A DNA stretch of 64,000 nt from Qipengyuania sp. JC766 (GTDB lineage Bacteria > Pseudomonadota > Alphaproteobacteria > Sphingomonadales > Sphingomonadaceae), in contig NZ_JBFEFL010000001.1 of the NCBI RefSeq assembly GCF_040717445.1, positions 620,001 through 684,000 of the forward strand, written 5' to 3'. Within the stretch, counting starts at the first letter, position 1. Each line of letters starts with the position of its first letter. The notes beneath the pieces were generated by a model. That model did no database searches. It was given only the letters and a program-made list of their open reading frames with translations, and was not told where the DNA came from. The translations under genes were made by a program, and so were the position numbers. Shown here piece after piece: positions 1-10,105 of the stretch.

Positions 1-680
1 GCAGGCCTGCGAGCTTGCCCTGCACCTGCACCTGGCCCGGGTGGTAGACCTGCGGCTCGTAGCTCGAATTCGCCGGATCGAGGCGGATATTCCCGCCGTC
101 GCGGCGCAAATACTTGAGCGTCGCTTCCTCGTTCTCGACCAGGGCGACGACGATCTCGCCGTCCCGCGCGGTGTCGGTCCGCTTCACGAGCGCATAATCG
201 CCATCGAAGATGCCCGCTTCGATCATCGAGTCACCCGACACCTCGAGCGCGTAGTGATCGCCCGGACCGAGCAGCGCCGCGGGGACCGGCAGGCTCGACT
301 GGCCTTCGATCGCCTCGATTGGCGCACCGGCGGCGATGCGGCCGTGCAGCGGGATCTCGATCACGTCGTTCGCCGGTTGCGGCATGCGCGCCGGCGGCGT
401 GGTCGCCCGGTCCACCGCGTCCGATGCCGTGTCGTTGGCGGCGACGGTCTTCGTCCCGGTCACGTTTTCCGGCTGCTTGAGGATTTCCAGCGCGCGGGCC
501 CGGTTGGGCAGGCGACGGATAAAGCCGCGCTCTTCCAAGGCGGAAATCAGCCGGTGAACGCCGGACTTGCTCTTGAGGTCGAGCGCTTCCTTCATTTCCT
601 CGAACGAGGGGGAAATGCCGGTCTCTTCCAGCCGCTGCTGGATAAAACGGATGAGCTCGTGCTGCTTTGCCGTCAACATG
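1..680 (-). CDS. lexA: LexA repressor, SOS regulator (C-terminal end beyond window)
   Basis: Transcriptional repressor of the SOS regulon that self-cleaves when RecA is activated by DNA damage. The visible 226 residues start [15 protein letters not shown], the winged-helix DNA-binding domain, including the stretch [17 protein letters not shown]. The cleavage site Ala-Gly lies in [11 protein letters not shown]. The catalytic serine is in VSGDSM and the catalytic lysine in ATLKYLRR. The last few residues lie off the left edge. The ATG at 680 is the family start. A GAAC-N7-GAAC box lies 47 bases upstream, so autorepression is expected. In related genomes moeA often sits between moaC and lexA; it is absent here. 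Identification is very secure. Confidence 0.97.
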
Positions 681-726
681 GGGCCCTTGGCTCCTTGATT
701 GCCTTTACGATCCATCCGCAAACCGC

Positions 727-741
727 GAACGAATGCAGAAC
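727..741 (-). promoter_or_regulatory. SOS box (LexA operator) upstream of lexA
   Basis: The sequence GAACGAATGCAGAAC is an exact match to the alphaproteobacterial LexA operator GAAC-N7-GAAC (GTTC-N7-GTTC on the lexA strand). It lies 47 bases upstream of the lexA ATG. This is the expected place for autoregulation. The motif is seen directly; LexA binding is inferred. Confidence 0.85.
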
Positions 742-817
742 AATTAGGCAACCAATTCGGTTAGGTCAAGCGTTTCCGCCATTCCGGGGTGGATAGTGCG
801 GAACAGGCGTTCCCCTT

Positions 818-1303
818 TCATCCCGCCGGCGCATCGTCCGCAATCCACGATCCGGACTTGCCGCCATGCTTTTCGAACAGCCTTATGGCCTCGATGGTCA
901 TGGACCGGTCGATCGCCTTTGCCATGTCGTAGATCGTCAGCAGCGCGACCGAGACAGCGGTCATCGCTTCCATTTCCACGCCCGTGCGCCCGGTCAGCGC
1001 GGCGGTGGCGGTGACCGCGATCGCTCCGTCCTCGAACGCGAAGTCGACCGTTACGCTGTCCAGTGCGAGCGGGTGGCACAGCGGGATCAAGTCGCCGGTC
1101 TTCTTGGCCGCCATGATCCCTGCGATGCGCGCCGTGGCGAGGACGTCCCCCTTTGCGGTATTGCCGTCGCGGATGGCGGCGAGCGCCGCCTCCGACATCC
1201 GGATGCGACCGCCGGCGACGGCGCGCCTTCCGGTCGCAGGCTTGCCGCCGATATCGACCATCCGGGCCGCGCCCGATTCGTCTAGGTGAGTCAGGTCAGG
1301 CAT
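818..1303 (-). CDS. moaC: Cyclic pyranopterin monophosphate synthase MoaC
   Basis: Second enzyme of molybdenum cofactor synthesis, converting 3',8-cyclo-7,8-dihydro-GTP to cyclic pyranopterin monophosphate. The 161-aa product has the MoaC signatures: [15 protein letters not shown] near residue 70, [18 protein letters not shown], and the conserved lysine in [11 protein letters not shown]. The start [11 protein letters not shown] at 1303 matches the family; an in-frame Met 11 codons upstream would add an atypical extension. It follows trpC on the same strand after about 150 bases, so it is probably the distal gene of the trp transcript. No other Moco gene is nearby. Confidence 0.95.
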   Translation of the reverse strand: MPDLTHLDESGAARMVDIGGKPATGRRAVAGGRIRMSEAALAAIRDGNTAKGDVLATARIAGIMAAKKTGDLIPLCHPLALDSVTVDFAFEDGAIAVTATAALTGRTGVEMEAMTAVSVALLTIYDMAKAIDRSMTIEAIRLFEKHGGKSGSWIADDAPAG

Positions 1304-1415
1304 AGCGAAGCTGAACCAAGTTGACGGAGTTGACACAGTCCTGATGGCAAAACCCGACGGCCGTGAAGGGCCGGAATTGCGGCGGGCAGACGGGACGGGG
1401 CAGGGGCTTGCTCAT
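1296..1415 (-). CDS. Possible 39-aa small ORF between trpC and moaC
   Basis: An open frame of 39 codons begins [10 protein letters not shown] at 1415 with AGGA about 8 bases upstream. It ends in a TGA inside the moaC start region, overlapping moaC by 8 bases. It contains three cysteines. By my count about 30 of 38 third positions are G or C, which resembles coding sequence. I recognise no family. It could be a small protein or leader coupled to moaC translation, or chance in GC-rich DNA. Confidence 0.2.
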   Translation of the reverse strand: MSKPLPRPVCPPQFRPFTAVGFCHQDCVNSVNLVQLRYA

Positions 1416-1453
1416 GGATTGATCCTGACAGCTTCGCGCCCTGTAGGACAGGC

Positions 1454-2239
1454 CTATCCGTTCAGCAGGTCGCGGGTCGCCTGTGCGACATCGTCCTGCC
1501 GCATCAGGCTTTCGCCGACGAGGAAGCAGCGGATGCCGCTCCGGCTCAAGCGCTCGCAGTCGGCGTGGCTTGCGATCCCGCTTTCCCCGACCAGCATGGC
1601 GTCCTCGGGCGCACGCGCGGCCAGCCGTTCGCTTGTGCCCAGATCGGTCTCGAAACTACGCAGGTCGCGATTGTTGATGCCGATGAGGCGCGATTTGAGA
1701 CGCGCGGCGCGCTCCAGCTCCGCCTCGTCATGCACTTCGACCAGCACGTCCATGCCGCGCTCCAGCGCCGCCGCCTCGAATTCGGCCAGTTCGCCATCGG
1801 ACAGTGCCGCCACGATCAGCAGGACCGCGTCCGCGCCCAGCGCGCGCGATTCCGCGATTTGCCAGGCATCGACCATGAAATCCTTGCGCAGGACCGGCAG
1901 GGCGCAGCTCTTGCGCGCTTCGATCAGGTAATCGTCATGACCCTGGAAATAGGGTTCGTCGGTCAGGACGGAGAGGCACGACGCACCGCCATCGGCATAA
2001 TCCATCGCGTGCTGGTGCGGACGAAAATCGGGCCGGATCAGTCCCTTGGAAGGCGAAGCTTTCTTGATTTCCGCAATCAGCGCGAAGCCATCCGCCGATT
2101 TTTGCGCCAGGGCGTCGGCAAATCCGCGCGGCGGGGTGGCGGCAAGTGCGGCCCGGTCCAGGTCCTCGATTGTCGCGCGCGCCTTTCGCGCCGCGACCAG
2201 TTCGCGCTTCGCGGCGCAGATTTCTTCCAGCCTGTTCAT
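1454..2239 (-). CDS. trpC: Indole-3-glycerol phosphate synthase
   Basis: Closes the indole ring of tryptophan: converts 1-(2-carboxyphenylamino)-1-deoxyribulose 5-phosphate to indole-3-glycerol phosphate. The 261-aa TIM barrel carries all the usual motifs: [13 protein letters not shown] (catalytic Glu and Lys), [10 protein letters not shown] (catalytic Lys), [18 protein letters not shown] and LVGESGI for phosphate binding. This is the monofunctional form, without a fused TrpF. The ATG overlaps the trpD stop by 4 bases (ATGA), indicating translational coupling. moaC follows after a 150-base gap. Confidence 0.97.
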   Translation of the reverse strand: MNRLEEICAAKRELVAARKARATIEDLDRAALAATPPRGFADALAQKSADGFALIAEIKKASPSKGLIRPDFRPHQHAMDYADGGASCLSVLTDEPYFQGHDDYLIEARKSCALPVLRKDFMVDAWQIAESRALGADAVLLIVAALSDGELAEFEAAALERGMDVLVEVHDEAELERAARLKSRLIGINNRDLRSFETDLGTSERLAARAPEDAMLVGESGIASHADCERLSRSGIRCFLVGESLMRQDDVAQATRDLLNG

Positions 2240-3228
2240 CCGACCATCTCTATCCAGCGCGCCAGCAGATCGCGCGCGCGCCCGCTGTCGAGGGCTTCCG
2301 ACGCCATGGAGGCGCCCGTGTTCCAGTCCTCCGTCCGTCCTGCCACGATCAGCGTTGCGGCGGCATTGAACAGGACCGCATCGCGATAGGGGCCGGGCAC
2401 GCCGTCGAGCAGCGCGACGAGCGCCCGCGCGTTGTGCGCCGCGTCCCCGCCGCGGATCGCCTCGACCGGCGCGTGTTCGAGGCCGGCCATCCCGGCATCG
2501 ACCCGGCGCATGGCGAATTCGCTGCCCTGAACGTCAGCGACCTCGTTGCCGCCGGCAAGGCTCAGCTCATCCAGCCCTTCGTCGCCCGAGACGATCATGG
2601 TGCGCTGGGTGCCCAGGCTCGCCTTGGCGCGCGCGTAGATCGGGACATAGGCGGGGCGGGCGATGCCGATCAGCTGGCGTTCGACGCCCGCGGGGTTCGA
2701 CAGCGGGCCCATCAGGTTGAAGATCGTCCGCCGGCCGAGCCGCTGCCGGATGGGCTGAATCCGGCCCATCGCCGGGTGGTGGTTCTTCGCGAACAGGAAG
2801 CAGATGCCGATTTCCGCCAGCGTGCGCTCCGCCGTGCGGCCCGCCGCTTCCATGTCGAGGCCGAGCGCTTCGAGCGTATCGGCCGCGCCCGACTTGCTGC
2901 TGGCGGCCCGGTTGCCGTGCTTGGCGACCGGCACGCCGCAGGCCGCGACGACCAGGCTGACCGCGGTGGAGACGTTCAACGTATGGTGCCCGTCACCGCC
3001 GGTGCCGCAGCAATCGACCGCGCCTTCGGGTGCCTCGATCGGGATGAGGCGCGCGCGCAGTGCCCGCGCGGCGCCGGCGATTTCCTCCGCCGTCTCGCTG
3101 CGTTCGGTCATGGCGAGCAGGAAGCGGGCGATTTCCTCCTCGCTCGCTTCGCCATCAAGGATCCAGCCGAAGACTTCTTCGGATTCCGCCTCGTCCATGT
3201 GCGGCACCGCCAGCGGCAGCGTCTTCAT
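2236..3228 (-). CDS. trpD: Anthranilate phosphoribosyltransferase
   Basis: Transfers the phosphoribosyl group of PRPP to anthranilate, second step of tryptophan synthesis. The product is 330 aa. The PRPP-binding motif [16 protein letters not shown] is near residue 80, followed by [19 protein letters not shown] and [14 protein letters not shown]. The frame is open further upstream, but the start [15 protein letters not shown] at 3228 fits the family length and overlaps the trpG stop by 4 bases. It is coupled to trpG upstream and trpC downstream. Confidence 0.96.
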   Translation of the reverse strand: MKTLPLAVPHMDEAESEEVFGWILDGEASEEEIARFLLAMTERSETAEEIAGAARALRARLIPIEAPEGAVDCCGTGGDGHHTLNVSTAVSLVVAACGVPVAKHGNRAASSKSGAADTLEALGLDMEAAGRTAERTLAEIGICFLFAKNHHPAMGRIQPIRQRLGRRTIFNLMGPLSNPAGVERQLIGIARPAYVPIYARAKASLGTQRTMIVSGDEGLDELSLAGGNEVADVQGSEFAMRRVDAGMAGLEHAPVEAIRGGDAAHNARALVALLDGVPGPYRDAVLFNAAATLIVAGRTEDWNTGASMASEALDSGRARDLLARWIEMVG

Positions 3229-3824
3229 GCCGGGTCCTTCGCTTCGTTGCCGCAGATCGCCAGGAAATTGGCGAGCAGGGCGTGGCCGTGTTCGGTGGCG
3301 ATGCTTTCGGGGTGGAACTGCACGCCGTGAATGGGGAGCGTCCGGTGGCGGAAACCCATGACGCTGGTGCCGTCCAGCCCGGGCGTCTCGCTGGTCGCGT
3401 TCACTTCCAGCACCTCGGGAATGTCTTCCACCACCAGAGAATGATAGCGGGTCGCCATGAAGGGCGAGGGCAGGCCGGTGAAGACGCCGCTGCCCTGGTG
3501 GGTCACGGCCGATGTCTTGCCATGCATCAGCCCGCCGCGGACGACCGTGCCGCCGAAATGCTGGCCGATCGCCTGGTGGCCCAGGCATACGCCCAGCAGC
3601 GGCAGCTCCGCGTCGGCACAGGCCGCGACGAGATCGAGGCTGATCCCGGCCTCGTTGGGCGTGCAGGGGCCGGGAGAGATCAGGATGCCTGACGCCCCGC
3701 TCTTAGCCGCCTCGGCCGCGGTCAGCGCATCGTTGCGCTCCACCCGCACGTCCGCGCCCAGTTCCATCAGGTAGTGGACGAGGTTGAACGTGAAGCTGTC
3801 GTAATTGTCGACGACGAGGATCAT
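3225..3824 (-). CDS. trpG: Anthranilate synthase component II, glutamine amidotransferase
   Basis: Glutaminase subunit that delivers ammonia to TrpE for anthranilate formation. The 199-aa class I amidotransferase starts [19 protein letters not shown]. The nucleophile cysteine is in [17 protein letters not shown], and the His-Glu pair in [10 protein letters not shown]. Its ATG shares one base with the stop of the upstream proline iminopeptidase gene (TGATG), which fixes the start against a much longer open frame. It may also serve folate synthesis as PabA, since no separate pabA is visible here. Confidence 0.96.
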   Translation of the reverse strand: MILVVDNYDSFTFNLVHYLMELGADVRVERNDALTAAEAAKSGASGILISPGPCTPNEAGISLDLVAACADAELPLLGVCLGHQAIGQHFGGTVVRGGLMHGKTSAVTHQGSGVFTGLPSPFMATRYHSLVVEDIPEVLEVNATSETPGLDGTSVMGFRHRTLPIHGVQFHPESIATEHGHALLANFLAICGNEAKDPA

Positions 3825-4789
3825 CAGCCGGTCTTGCCTGCCAGCTTGTCCGTCGCGCGCACGTGGCCGTCGATGATGCCGGGTTCGCCCGCGCTGTGGC
3901 CCGCATCGTGGACGATCCACAGTTCCGCTTCGGGCCAGGCCTTCTTCAGTTCCCAGGCGGAGGTGGGCGGGGTGCAGATGTCGTGCCGGCCCTGGACGAT
4001 GATGCCCGGAATGCCGCGCAGTCTGTCCACGTTCTTCAGGAGCTGCGCTTCCTCGAGAAAGAAGTCCTTGAGGAAGAAGCTGGCGCAGATGCGCGCGAAG
4101 GGAACCGCCTTGGCCGGATCGGCGAAACTGTCCATCAACGCCTCGTCCGGCAACAGCGTGGCGACAGTGCCCTCCCACAGCGACCATTCCTTCGCGGCGG
4201 CGAGGCGGGTTTCCTCGTCCGGACTGGTCAGCCGGTCGTAATAGGCCTGCACCAGATTGCCGCGTTCTTCCTCCGGGATATGGCCGGAGAAGGAGTCCCA
4301 TTGTTCGGCCATGATCTCGCTGGCGCCGTATTCGTAGAGCCAGGCCTTTTCCTTCTGCCGGCCGAGGAAGACGCCGCGCAGCACCAGTTCGCTGGTGCGT
4401 TCGGGGTAGGACTGGGCGTAGGCGAGCGCGAGCGTCGCGCCCCAGCTGCCGCCGAAAACCTGCCATTTCTCGTGGCCGCACATCTGGCGAAGGCGTTCCA
4501 GGTCCTCCACGATGCGCCAGGTATCGTTGGCTTCCAGTTCGGCGAAGGGCTTGGACTTGCCGCAGCCGCGCTGGTCGAACAGCAGCACGTCGTACAGATC
4601 CGGATCCCACTGGCGCCGGTGCATCGGGCTCATCCCGCCGCCCGGGCCGCCATGCAGGAAAACCGCCGGTTTCGCGCCCTTGGTGCCGACCCGCTCGTAA
4701 TAGAGCGAGTGGCCTTCGCCGACGTCGAGCATGCCGGTTTCGTAGGGTTCTATCTCGGGATAGAGCGTGCGTTCGTATTCGATGGTCAT
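3824..4789 (-). CDS. pip: Proline iminopeptidase (alpha/beta hydrolase)
   Basis: Predicted to release N-terminal proline from peptides in the cytoplasm. The 321-aa serine peptidase has the S33 family motifs: oxyanion-hole [10 protein letters not shown] near residue 46, FDQRGCGKS, nucleophile elbow [11 protein letters not shown], the acid in GRHDICTP and the histidine in [11 protein letters not shown]. The start [15 protein letters not shown] overlaps the upstream lipoprotein gene by 4 bases, and its stop overlaps trpG. It is therefore embedded in the trp operon between trpE and trpG, an unusual insertion. Confidence 0.93.
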   Translation of the reverse strand: MTIEYERTLYPEIEPYETGMLDVGEGHSLYYERVGTKGAKPAVFLHGGPGGGMSPMHRRQWDPDLYDVLLFDQRGCGKSKPFAELEANDTWRIVEDLERLRQMCGHEKWQVFGGSWGATLALAYAQSYPERTSELVLRGVFLGRQKEKAWLYEYGASEIMAEQWDSFSGHIPEEERGNLVQAYYDRLTSPDEETRLAAAKEWSLWEGTVATLLPDEALMDSFADPAKAVPFARICASFFLKDFFLEEAQLLKNVDRLRGIPGIIVQGRHDICTPPTSAWELKKAWPEAELWIVHDAGHSAGEPGIIDGHVRATDKLAGKTG

Positions 4790-5616
4790 TGCTTCGTCTC
4801 CACCACGATTATGGGCCCGAGCGGGGCGCGGGCATCGCGCCGGCCGCTGGCAGGATCCCAGAGCGACGACACGTTGCCGTCGAGGAACAGGGCGTTTGGG
4901 GTCTTCGCCTCGTCCCGGAAATAGCGCGCGAACAGCCCGAAGCTGACCGGGCTTTCGGAAATCACGAAATGCGCGCGGCCCTGCGCGTCGACGCCAACGC
5001 CGTTGCGCAGCGCCTTGCTCGGCCCGTCTTCCGAAATCTCCGGATGGATCGTGCCGTCGATCACCAGCATCGGGCCGCTCTGCGTGCCGAACTGCGGACG
5101 GTCGCCGACAGTGCGGTAGAAGGTCTCCGAATCCAGCACGCGCCAGCTGCCGTTGCTGCCGAAGAACACGCCATTTGGTTTGAGATGGAAATTGCCGGGG
5201 CCGTCGTTGCGGTTGAGTTCGACGAGCCGCTCCGCGTCCTCGACATAGTATCCGACCGGATCGCCCGATGCCTCGAACATGCCGCCGTTCATCGCGAAGG
5301 CGACCGGCGGCGCGCTCGCGCCGCGGCCGGAGGACAGGGCGGCGAAGCTGCGATAGGGCGCGCCGTCGTCGGGGCCGAGATCGGTCGTGATGGCGTGTTT
5401 CGCGGGATCGGCGATGCAGTGGGTGAGCCTTGCACCTTCGAAACTGACCGGCTTGCAGTCGGATGCGCGCATCGGCGTGCTGGCCGGTTCGGGGGATGCG
5501 ATTTCGGCGCCGTCGTCCGATCCGCCGCCGATCTCGGTGGTGATGACCGGCTCGCCTTCGGGTGCGGGATTGCAGGCGGCGAGGCCGAGCGCGAGAAGAA
5601 GGACCGCGGTCCTCAC
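4786..5616 (-). CDS. Phosphodiester glycosidase (NAGPA/DUF2233) family lipoprotein
   Basis: A predicted envelope lipoprotein of 276 aa. From the GTG at 5616 the product begins with a short signal ending in a lipobox (LGLAAC, Cys15). The rest matches the phosphodiester glycosidase family, whose known members hydrolyse N-acetylglucosamine-1-phosphodiesters. Visible marks are [38 protein letters not shown] and [12 protein letters not shown]. The GTG start overlaps the trpE stop (GTGA). The frame extends upstream to an ATG, but that start would bury the signal peptide. The substrate is unknown. Its place between trpE and pip is unexplained. Confidence 0.85.
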   Translation of the reverse strand: MRTAVLLLALGLAACNPAPEGEPVITTEIGGGSDDGAEIASPEPASTPMRASDCKPVSFEGARLTHCIADPAKHAITTDLGPDDGAPYRSFAALSSGRGASAPPVAFAMNGGMFEASGDPVGYYVEDAERLVELNRNDGPGNFHLKPNGVFFGSNGSWRVLDSETFYRTVGDRPQFGTQSGPMLVIDGTIHPEISEDGPSKALRNGVGVDAQGRAHFVISESPVSFGLFARYFRDEAKTPNALFLDGNVSSLWDPASGRRDARAPLGPIIVVETKQ

Positions 5617-7130
5617 TGGCCGAACCCCGGTTCCCGGGCGAGGCGCACGGCCTCGCGCGCCGCGGCGAGCAGGGCGCCGGCCTTCGCCTCGCATTCGCGC
5701 AGCTCGTAATCGGGATCGCTGTCGGCAACGATGCCGGCACCCGCCTGCACGTGCAGCACGCCGTCCTTCACCACGCCGGTTCGCAGCACGATGCAGCTGT
5801 CGACCGAGCCGTCGGGCGCGAAATAGCCGACCCCGCCGGCATAGGCGCCGCGCGTTTCCGGCTCCAGCTCGGCGATGATTTCGCAGGCGCGCAATTTCGG
5901 CGCGCCGCTGACCGTGCCCGCGGGAAAGCCCGCGAACAGCGCGTCGAGCGCGTCGCGCGCGGGGTCGAGTTCGCCGACGACATTGCTGACGATGTGCATC
6001 ACGTGGCTGTAGCGCTCGATCGTGTAGCTGTCCGTCACTTCCACCGTGCCGCGCTTCGCCACCCGGCCGACATCGTTGCGCCCGAGATCGAGCAGCATGA
6101 GGTGCTCGGCCCGTTCCTTCGGATCCGCCAGAAGCTCGGCTTCCGCCGCGCGGTCCAGCGCGGGCGTGGCCCCGCGCGGGCGTGTCCCGGCGATCGGGCG
6201 GATGGTGACTTCGCCCTCGCGCACCCGGACGAGGATTTCCGGGCTCGACCCGACGATCGCGAAATCGGGCAGGTCGAGGAAATAGAGGAAGGGCGAGGGA
6301 TTGATCCGGCGCAGCGCGCGATAGAGATCGAATGGCGGCAGCGTGAAATCGCAGGTGAAGCGCTGCGCCAGCACGACCTGGAAGACGTCGCCGGCCGCGA
6401 TGTACTCCTTCGCGCGCAGCACCATGTCGCGATAGGCCTGCGGGTCGGACTGCGGTGCGAGCGCCGGGTCGGGCAGGTCCGGCGCGGCCGTTCGCGATGG
6501 CGGTGCCGCGGCGAGCCCGCGTTCGGCTTCCTCGATCCGCTCATGCGCCAGGGCGATCCGTGCGTCGCTCCCGCCGGGGCCGTCCCAGACGGGCGCGATC
6601 AGGAACAGCTCGTCCGTGAGGTTGTCGAACACCAGCAGCAGCGTCGGGCGCACGAACAGCATGTCCGGCAGGCCCAGCGCCTCGTTGGCCGCGCGCGGCA
6701 CGTCCTCCACCAAGCCCAGCGTCTCGTAGCCGAAATAGCCGACCAGGAAGGCGAGGGCAGGGGGCAGCCCTTCGGGCACGTCGATGCGGCACGCATCGGC
6801 CAGCGTGCGCAGCCGAGCCACCGGATCCTCGGCGCAGCTTTCGAAGGCTGCGGGGTCGCGCAGGTAGTCGGCATTGAGTTCCGCCTGCCCGCGCGACGCG
6901 CGGTACACGAGGTCCGGCTCCAGCCCGATCAGGCTGTAGCGGCCGCGCTGGCTTCCGCCCTCGACCGATTCTAGCAGGAAATCGCCGCGACCGTCGCGCG
7001 ACAGTTTCGCGAAAGCGCCGACCGGCGTTTCGCAATCCGCGACGATCCGGCGCCAGACGAGGCCGTTGCGACCGGTCGGCGTGCTGGTGCCTGCGGAGGC
7101 GCGGCTGCCCGGGGGGGCTGCTGCGCTCAA
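5613..7130 (-). CDS. trpE: Anthranilate synthase component I
   Basis: Commits chorismate to tryptophan by forming anthranilate with ammonia from TrpG. The 505-aa protein has the feedback-binding motif FLLESVEGGSQRGRYSL in the N-terminal domain. The chorismate-binding C-terminal domain has RPIAGTRPRGA, LMLLDLGRNDVGRVA, FPAGTVSGAPKLRACEI and GGVGYFAPDGSVDSC. The ATG at 7130 overlaps the ppiD stop by 4 bases. trpG is separated from it by two unrelated genes although the two subunits form one complex. No leader peptide or attenuator is visible, and the gene has no room for its own promoter. Confidence 0.97.
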   Translation of the reverse strand: MSAAAPPGSRASAGTSTPTGRNGLVWRRIVADCETPVGAFAKLSRDGRGDFLLESVEGGSQRGRYSLIGLEPDLVYRASRGQAELNADYLRDPAAFESCAEDPVARLRTLADACRIDVPEGLPPALAFLVGYFGYETLGLVEDVPRAANEALGLPDMLFVRPTLLLVFDNLTDELFLIAPVWDGPGGSDARIALAHERIEEAERGLAAAPPSRTAAPDLPDPALAPQSDPQAYRDMVLRAKEYIAAGDVFQVVLAQRFTCDFTLPPFDLYRALRRINPSPFLYFLDLPDFAIVGSSPEILVRVREGEVTIRPIAGTRPRGATPALDRAAEAELLADPKERAEHLMLLDLGRNDVGRVAKRGTVEVTDSYTIERYSHVMHIVSNVVGELDPARDALDALFAGFPAGTVSGAPKLRACEIIAELEPETRGAYAGGVGYFAPDGSVDSCIVLRTGVVKDGVLHVQAGAGIVADSDPDYELRECEAKAGALLAAAREAVRLAREPGFGQ

Positions 7131-9058
7131 TTGTTGCCGTTCAGCTGGCGACGTACCGCCGCAATCGCATCCTCGTTCCTCTCGATGCCGATTTCCTCGC
7201 GGATCGCGAGGCGCAGCTGGTCGCTGTATTCGCGGCCCATGGACTGGCTGAGCGCGGCCTGCGTCTGCGTGAACAGCGGATCGTCGCTTTCGATCGGGTT
7301 CGCTTCGATGTCGTTCAGGTCGACGATGTACCAGCCCGCGCTGGAAGGGGCTTCCAGCTTCTTGGACGTGCCTTCGGCCATGCTGAACAGCAGCGCGAGC
7401 GGCGGCGGGATCTGCTGGCCGCCGCGGGCGAGCTGTTCGCGGTTGAGGTCGACGTTCTCGATCTGCGGCAGGCTCCGGTCCTCTTCGCGCAGCGCTGCGG
7501 CGAGGTCCGATCCACGGCCGAGCCGGGTGATGATGCGGTCGGCCGCCTTGCGCGCTTCGGCAAGACCGCGCGACAGCTTCCAGTCGGCAACGACCTGGTC
7601 GCGGATTTCCGACAGCGGTGCCGCGGCGGACTGGGTGATGCGGTTGACTTCGAACACGAGGTAACGGCCGCCCTGCTCGATGACGGCCAGTTCCGGCTCG
7701 CCTTCGGGCATTTCGAACGCGGTCGCGAGCGCGGGGGCGAGGACTTCGTCCACCTGCTCGTCCTGCGTGCCGTATACCAGGCCGTTGCCGGTCAGCGGGC
7801 GCGTGGTTTCGAGATCGACGTTCAGAGCGCGTGCGATGTCGGTGATGGCCGAGCCGCCAGTGACCTCGTCCTCGATCTCGTCGGCCAGGTCGTCCAGCGC
7901 GGCGCGGGTCTTCTGCTGCTGCAGCGTCTCCGCGATCTCGTCGCGTGCCTGGGCGAGCGTGCGGGCTTCCTGCCGCTCGACATCGTCGACGACCGCGACG
8001 TGGAAACCGAGGCCACTTCGCGCCGGTTGCGCGACGCTGCCTTCGCTCGCCGCGAACACGGCATTGGCGACGGCGGTGGATGTCTGGGCGGCCAGTTCCT
8101 CGCGCGTGACGGGCCCGACATTGGTGACGCCGAGGCCCGCTTCCTGTGCTGCGGTGGCGATCGGCGTCCCGCCGGCGATGCGCTGGCGGAAGGAGGTCGC
8201 GGCCTGCTGCGTGGGGACGATGAACTGAGTGATCGTGCGCCGCTCGATCGCCTGGAATTCGGCACGACGCGCCTGGTAGCTGGCGCGGATTTCGGCATCG
8301 GTCGGCGCGGTCACGGTCACCTGGTCGGGGCCGAACACGGCGTAGCGGATCACGCGGCGCTCGGGCCGCAGGTAATCGCCGCGATTGCTGGTGTAATAGG
8401 ACTGAAGCTGTTCGTCGGTCGGATCGCCCGAGGGCGCGTAGGCCTGGCTCGGCAGGAAGCCGATCGCGCCCTCGCGCTGTTCCTTGAGCAGCGCGCCGTA
8501 ACGCAGCGCGACCTTCTGCGGCACCTTGGCCCCGAAGGCGGCGGGCACCAGCACCTGCTGCGCGAGCAGGATATCCGTCTGTTCGGCGCGGAATTCCGCT
8601 TCGCTCATGTTGATCTGGCCGAGCAGCGCGCGGAAGGTCTCGGGATCGAAATTGCCGTCAGACCCGCGGAAGTTGGGATCGAGCAGGATCTGGCTGTTGA
8701 CGAGATTTTCGCCGGCACGGAACCCGTATTTCTGCGCCCATTCGCCCAGCGCCGCCCGTTCGATCAGCTGGTCGAGAACTTCGTTGAGGCCGTCTTCCTC
8801 GAGGAAGGCCTGCATCGAATAGGTCCGCTCCTCGCGGCGGATCCGGTCCACTGCGGCCGTGGCGGTTTCCGCCAGTTCGGCCGAATCGATCCGCCGGTCG
8901 CCGACGACCGCGGCCCGGTCACCGCCCGCCACGCCACCGAAGAAGGCGTTGTTGCCCACGTCCCCCAGCGTGAACCCGACGGCGATGATGCCGAGCAGGA
9001 CCAGGAAGAGAACGATACCGAAAGCGGAGCTGAAGAACTTGCGGACGCTTGTAAGCAT
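7127..9058 (-). CDS. ppiD: Membrane-anchored periplasmic peptidyl-prolyl isomerase (PpiD/SurA type)
   Basis: Predicted periplasmic folding helper of 643 aa. Residues 1-35 contain one membrane anchor (FGIVLFLVLLGIIAVGFTL). A SurA-like N-terminal region follows with LIERAALGEWAQKYGF and the text NMSEAEFRAEQTDILLAQ. A parvulin-type region lies at about 240-360, and a second degenerate one follows. It is the first gene of the ppiD-trpE-lipoprotein-pip-trpGDC-moaC run and is divergent from tpiA across a 195-base intergenic region that should hold both promoters. The gene name follows architecture; it may not be a strict orthologue of E. coli PpiD. Confidence 0.88.
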   Translation of the reverse strand: MLTSVRKFFSSAFGIVLFLVLLGIIAVGFTLGDVGNNAFFGGVAGGDRAAVVGDRRIDSAELAETATAAVDRIRREERTYSMQAFLEEDGLNEVLDQLIERAALGEWAQKYGFRAGENLVNSQILLDPNFRGSDGNFDPETFRALLGQINMSEAEFRAEQTDILLAQQVLVPAAFGAKVPQKVALRYGALLKEQREGAIGFLPSQAYAPSGDPTDEQLQSYYTSNRGDYLRPERRVIRYAVFGPDQVTVTAPTDAEIRASYQARRAEFQAIERRTITQFIVPTQQAATSFRQRIAGGTPIATAAQEAGLGVTNVGPVTREELAAQTSTAVANAVFAASEGSVAQPARSGLGFHVAVVDDVERQEARTLAQARDEIAETLQQQKTRAALDDLADEIEDEVTGGSAITDIARALNVDLETTRPLTGNGLVYGTQDEQVDEVLAPALATAFEMPEGEPELAVIEQGGRYLVFEVNRITQSAAAPLSEIRDQVVADWKLSRGLAEARKAADRIITRLGRGSDLAAALREEDRSLPQIENVDLNREQLARGGQQIPPPLALLFSMAEGTSKKLEAPSSAGWYIVDLNDIEANPIESDDPLFTQTQAALSQSMGREYSDQLRLAIREEIGIERNEDAIAAVRRQLNGNN

Positions 9059-9253
9059 GGTCGTGAATCGATATCCGGATATGGGTTGGCCGTGGCATGC
9101 GGCGGGAGCGTCGCCTTATCTTTGATGCGTCCCCTCGGCAACACTTCCCGGCCACTTTTGACCTCATGTGGATTGACGGCTAGCGACACCTGCCGATCGA
9201 TCCATATAGCGGGTCCTTCGCAATTCGAACTCACTACAAATCAAGGCGTTTAG

Positions 9254-10027
9254 ATGCACGAGCGTCCCTTTATCGTTGGCAACTGGAAGATGAACGGAAC
9301 CCGCGCGATGCTGTCGCAGGCGCGCGCCATCGACCGTGCCGCACAGAATCTCATGCGCGCGGAGGTGGCCTTGGCGCCGCCCTATACCCTCATCCACCCG
9401 GTGCATCGCGAAGCGGCGCAGATCGGCGTCGGCGCGCAGGATTGCCATGCGGGCGACGAAGGCGCGCATACCGGCGATATCTCCGCCGCGATGGTGGCCG
9501 ATGCCGGCGCGAAATTCGTGATCCTGGGACACAGCGAACGGCGCAAGGCCCATGGCGAGAAGGATTCGCTGGTGCGCAAGAAGGCCGGAGCGGCCTTTGC
9601 CGCGGGATTGCAGGTCATCCTGTGCTGCGGCGAGCCGGAACAGGTCCGCGACGAAGGCACCGCGCAGGATTACGTGACCAAGCAGCTCGAAGCCTCGCTG
9701 CCCAAGGAAATCGAGCGAGCCGGGGAAAACCTGACGGTCGCCTACGAGCCGATCTGGGCGATCGGCACCGGCCGCACCCCGAACGTCGAGGAAATCGGCG
9801 CCATGCACCGCGCCATCCGCAAGGTGCTGGTGGAACGGTTCGGCGAGGATGACGGTGCGCAGATCCGCATCCTGTACGGCGGCTCCGTCACGGCCGACAA
9901 TGCCGCCGAACTGCTTGGCGCGGACGAGGTCGGCGGGGCGCTGGTCGGCGGGGCCAGCCTGACGGCAGATACCTTCATCGGCATCGTGATGGCCGCCGCC
10001 GGCGGGGCGGACAGCGCCGCGAGCTAA
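9254..10027 (+). CDS. tpiA: Triosephosphate isomerase
   Basis: Interconverts dihydroxyacetone phosphate and glyceraldehyde 3-phosphate. The 257-aa TIM barrel starts [19 protein letters not shown] with the NWKMNG motif (catalytic Lys). The catalytic histidine lies in VILGHSERR, the catalytic glutamate in [11 protein letters not shown], and the phosphate loop in LYGGSV. It is complete and standard. It is followed by secG after 78 bases, an order common in proteobacteria. Confidence 0.98.
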   Translation: MHERPFIVGNWKMNGTRAMLSQARAIDRAAQNLMRAEVALAPPYTLIHPVHREAAQIGVGAQDCHAGDEGAHTGDISAAMVADAGAKFVILGHSERRKAHGEKDSLVRKKAGAAFAAGLQVILCCGEPEQVRDEGTAQDYVTKQLEASLPKEIERAGENLTVAYEPIWAIGTGRTPNVEEIGAMHRAIRKVLVERFGEDDGAQIRILYGGSVTADNAAELLGADEVGGALVGGASLTADTFIGIVMAAAGGADSAAS

Positions 10028-10105
10028 GGCAAGAACCGGCGTCCGGCTTGCGGTTTGGGCCGCACGGACCTATTTGACGCGCGAATTTTCTGGGATCGTT
10101 TAGCA

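Noticed and set aside
41-796. Long plus-strand ORF opposite lexA, and many similar long ORFs opposite or in other frames of known genes
   Set aside because: They are by-products of high GC and codon bias: Arg/Ala/Pro-rich, no family signature, and each lies over a gene with clear motifs.
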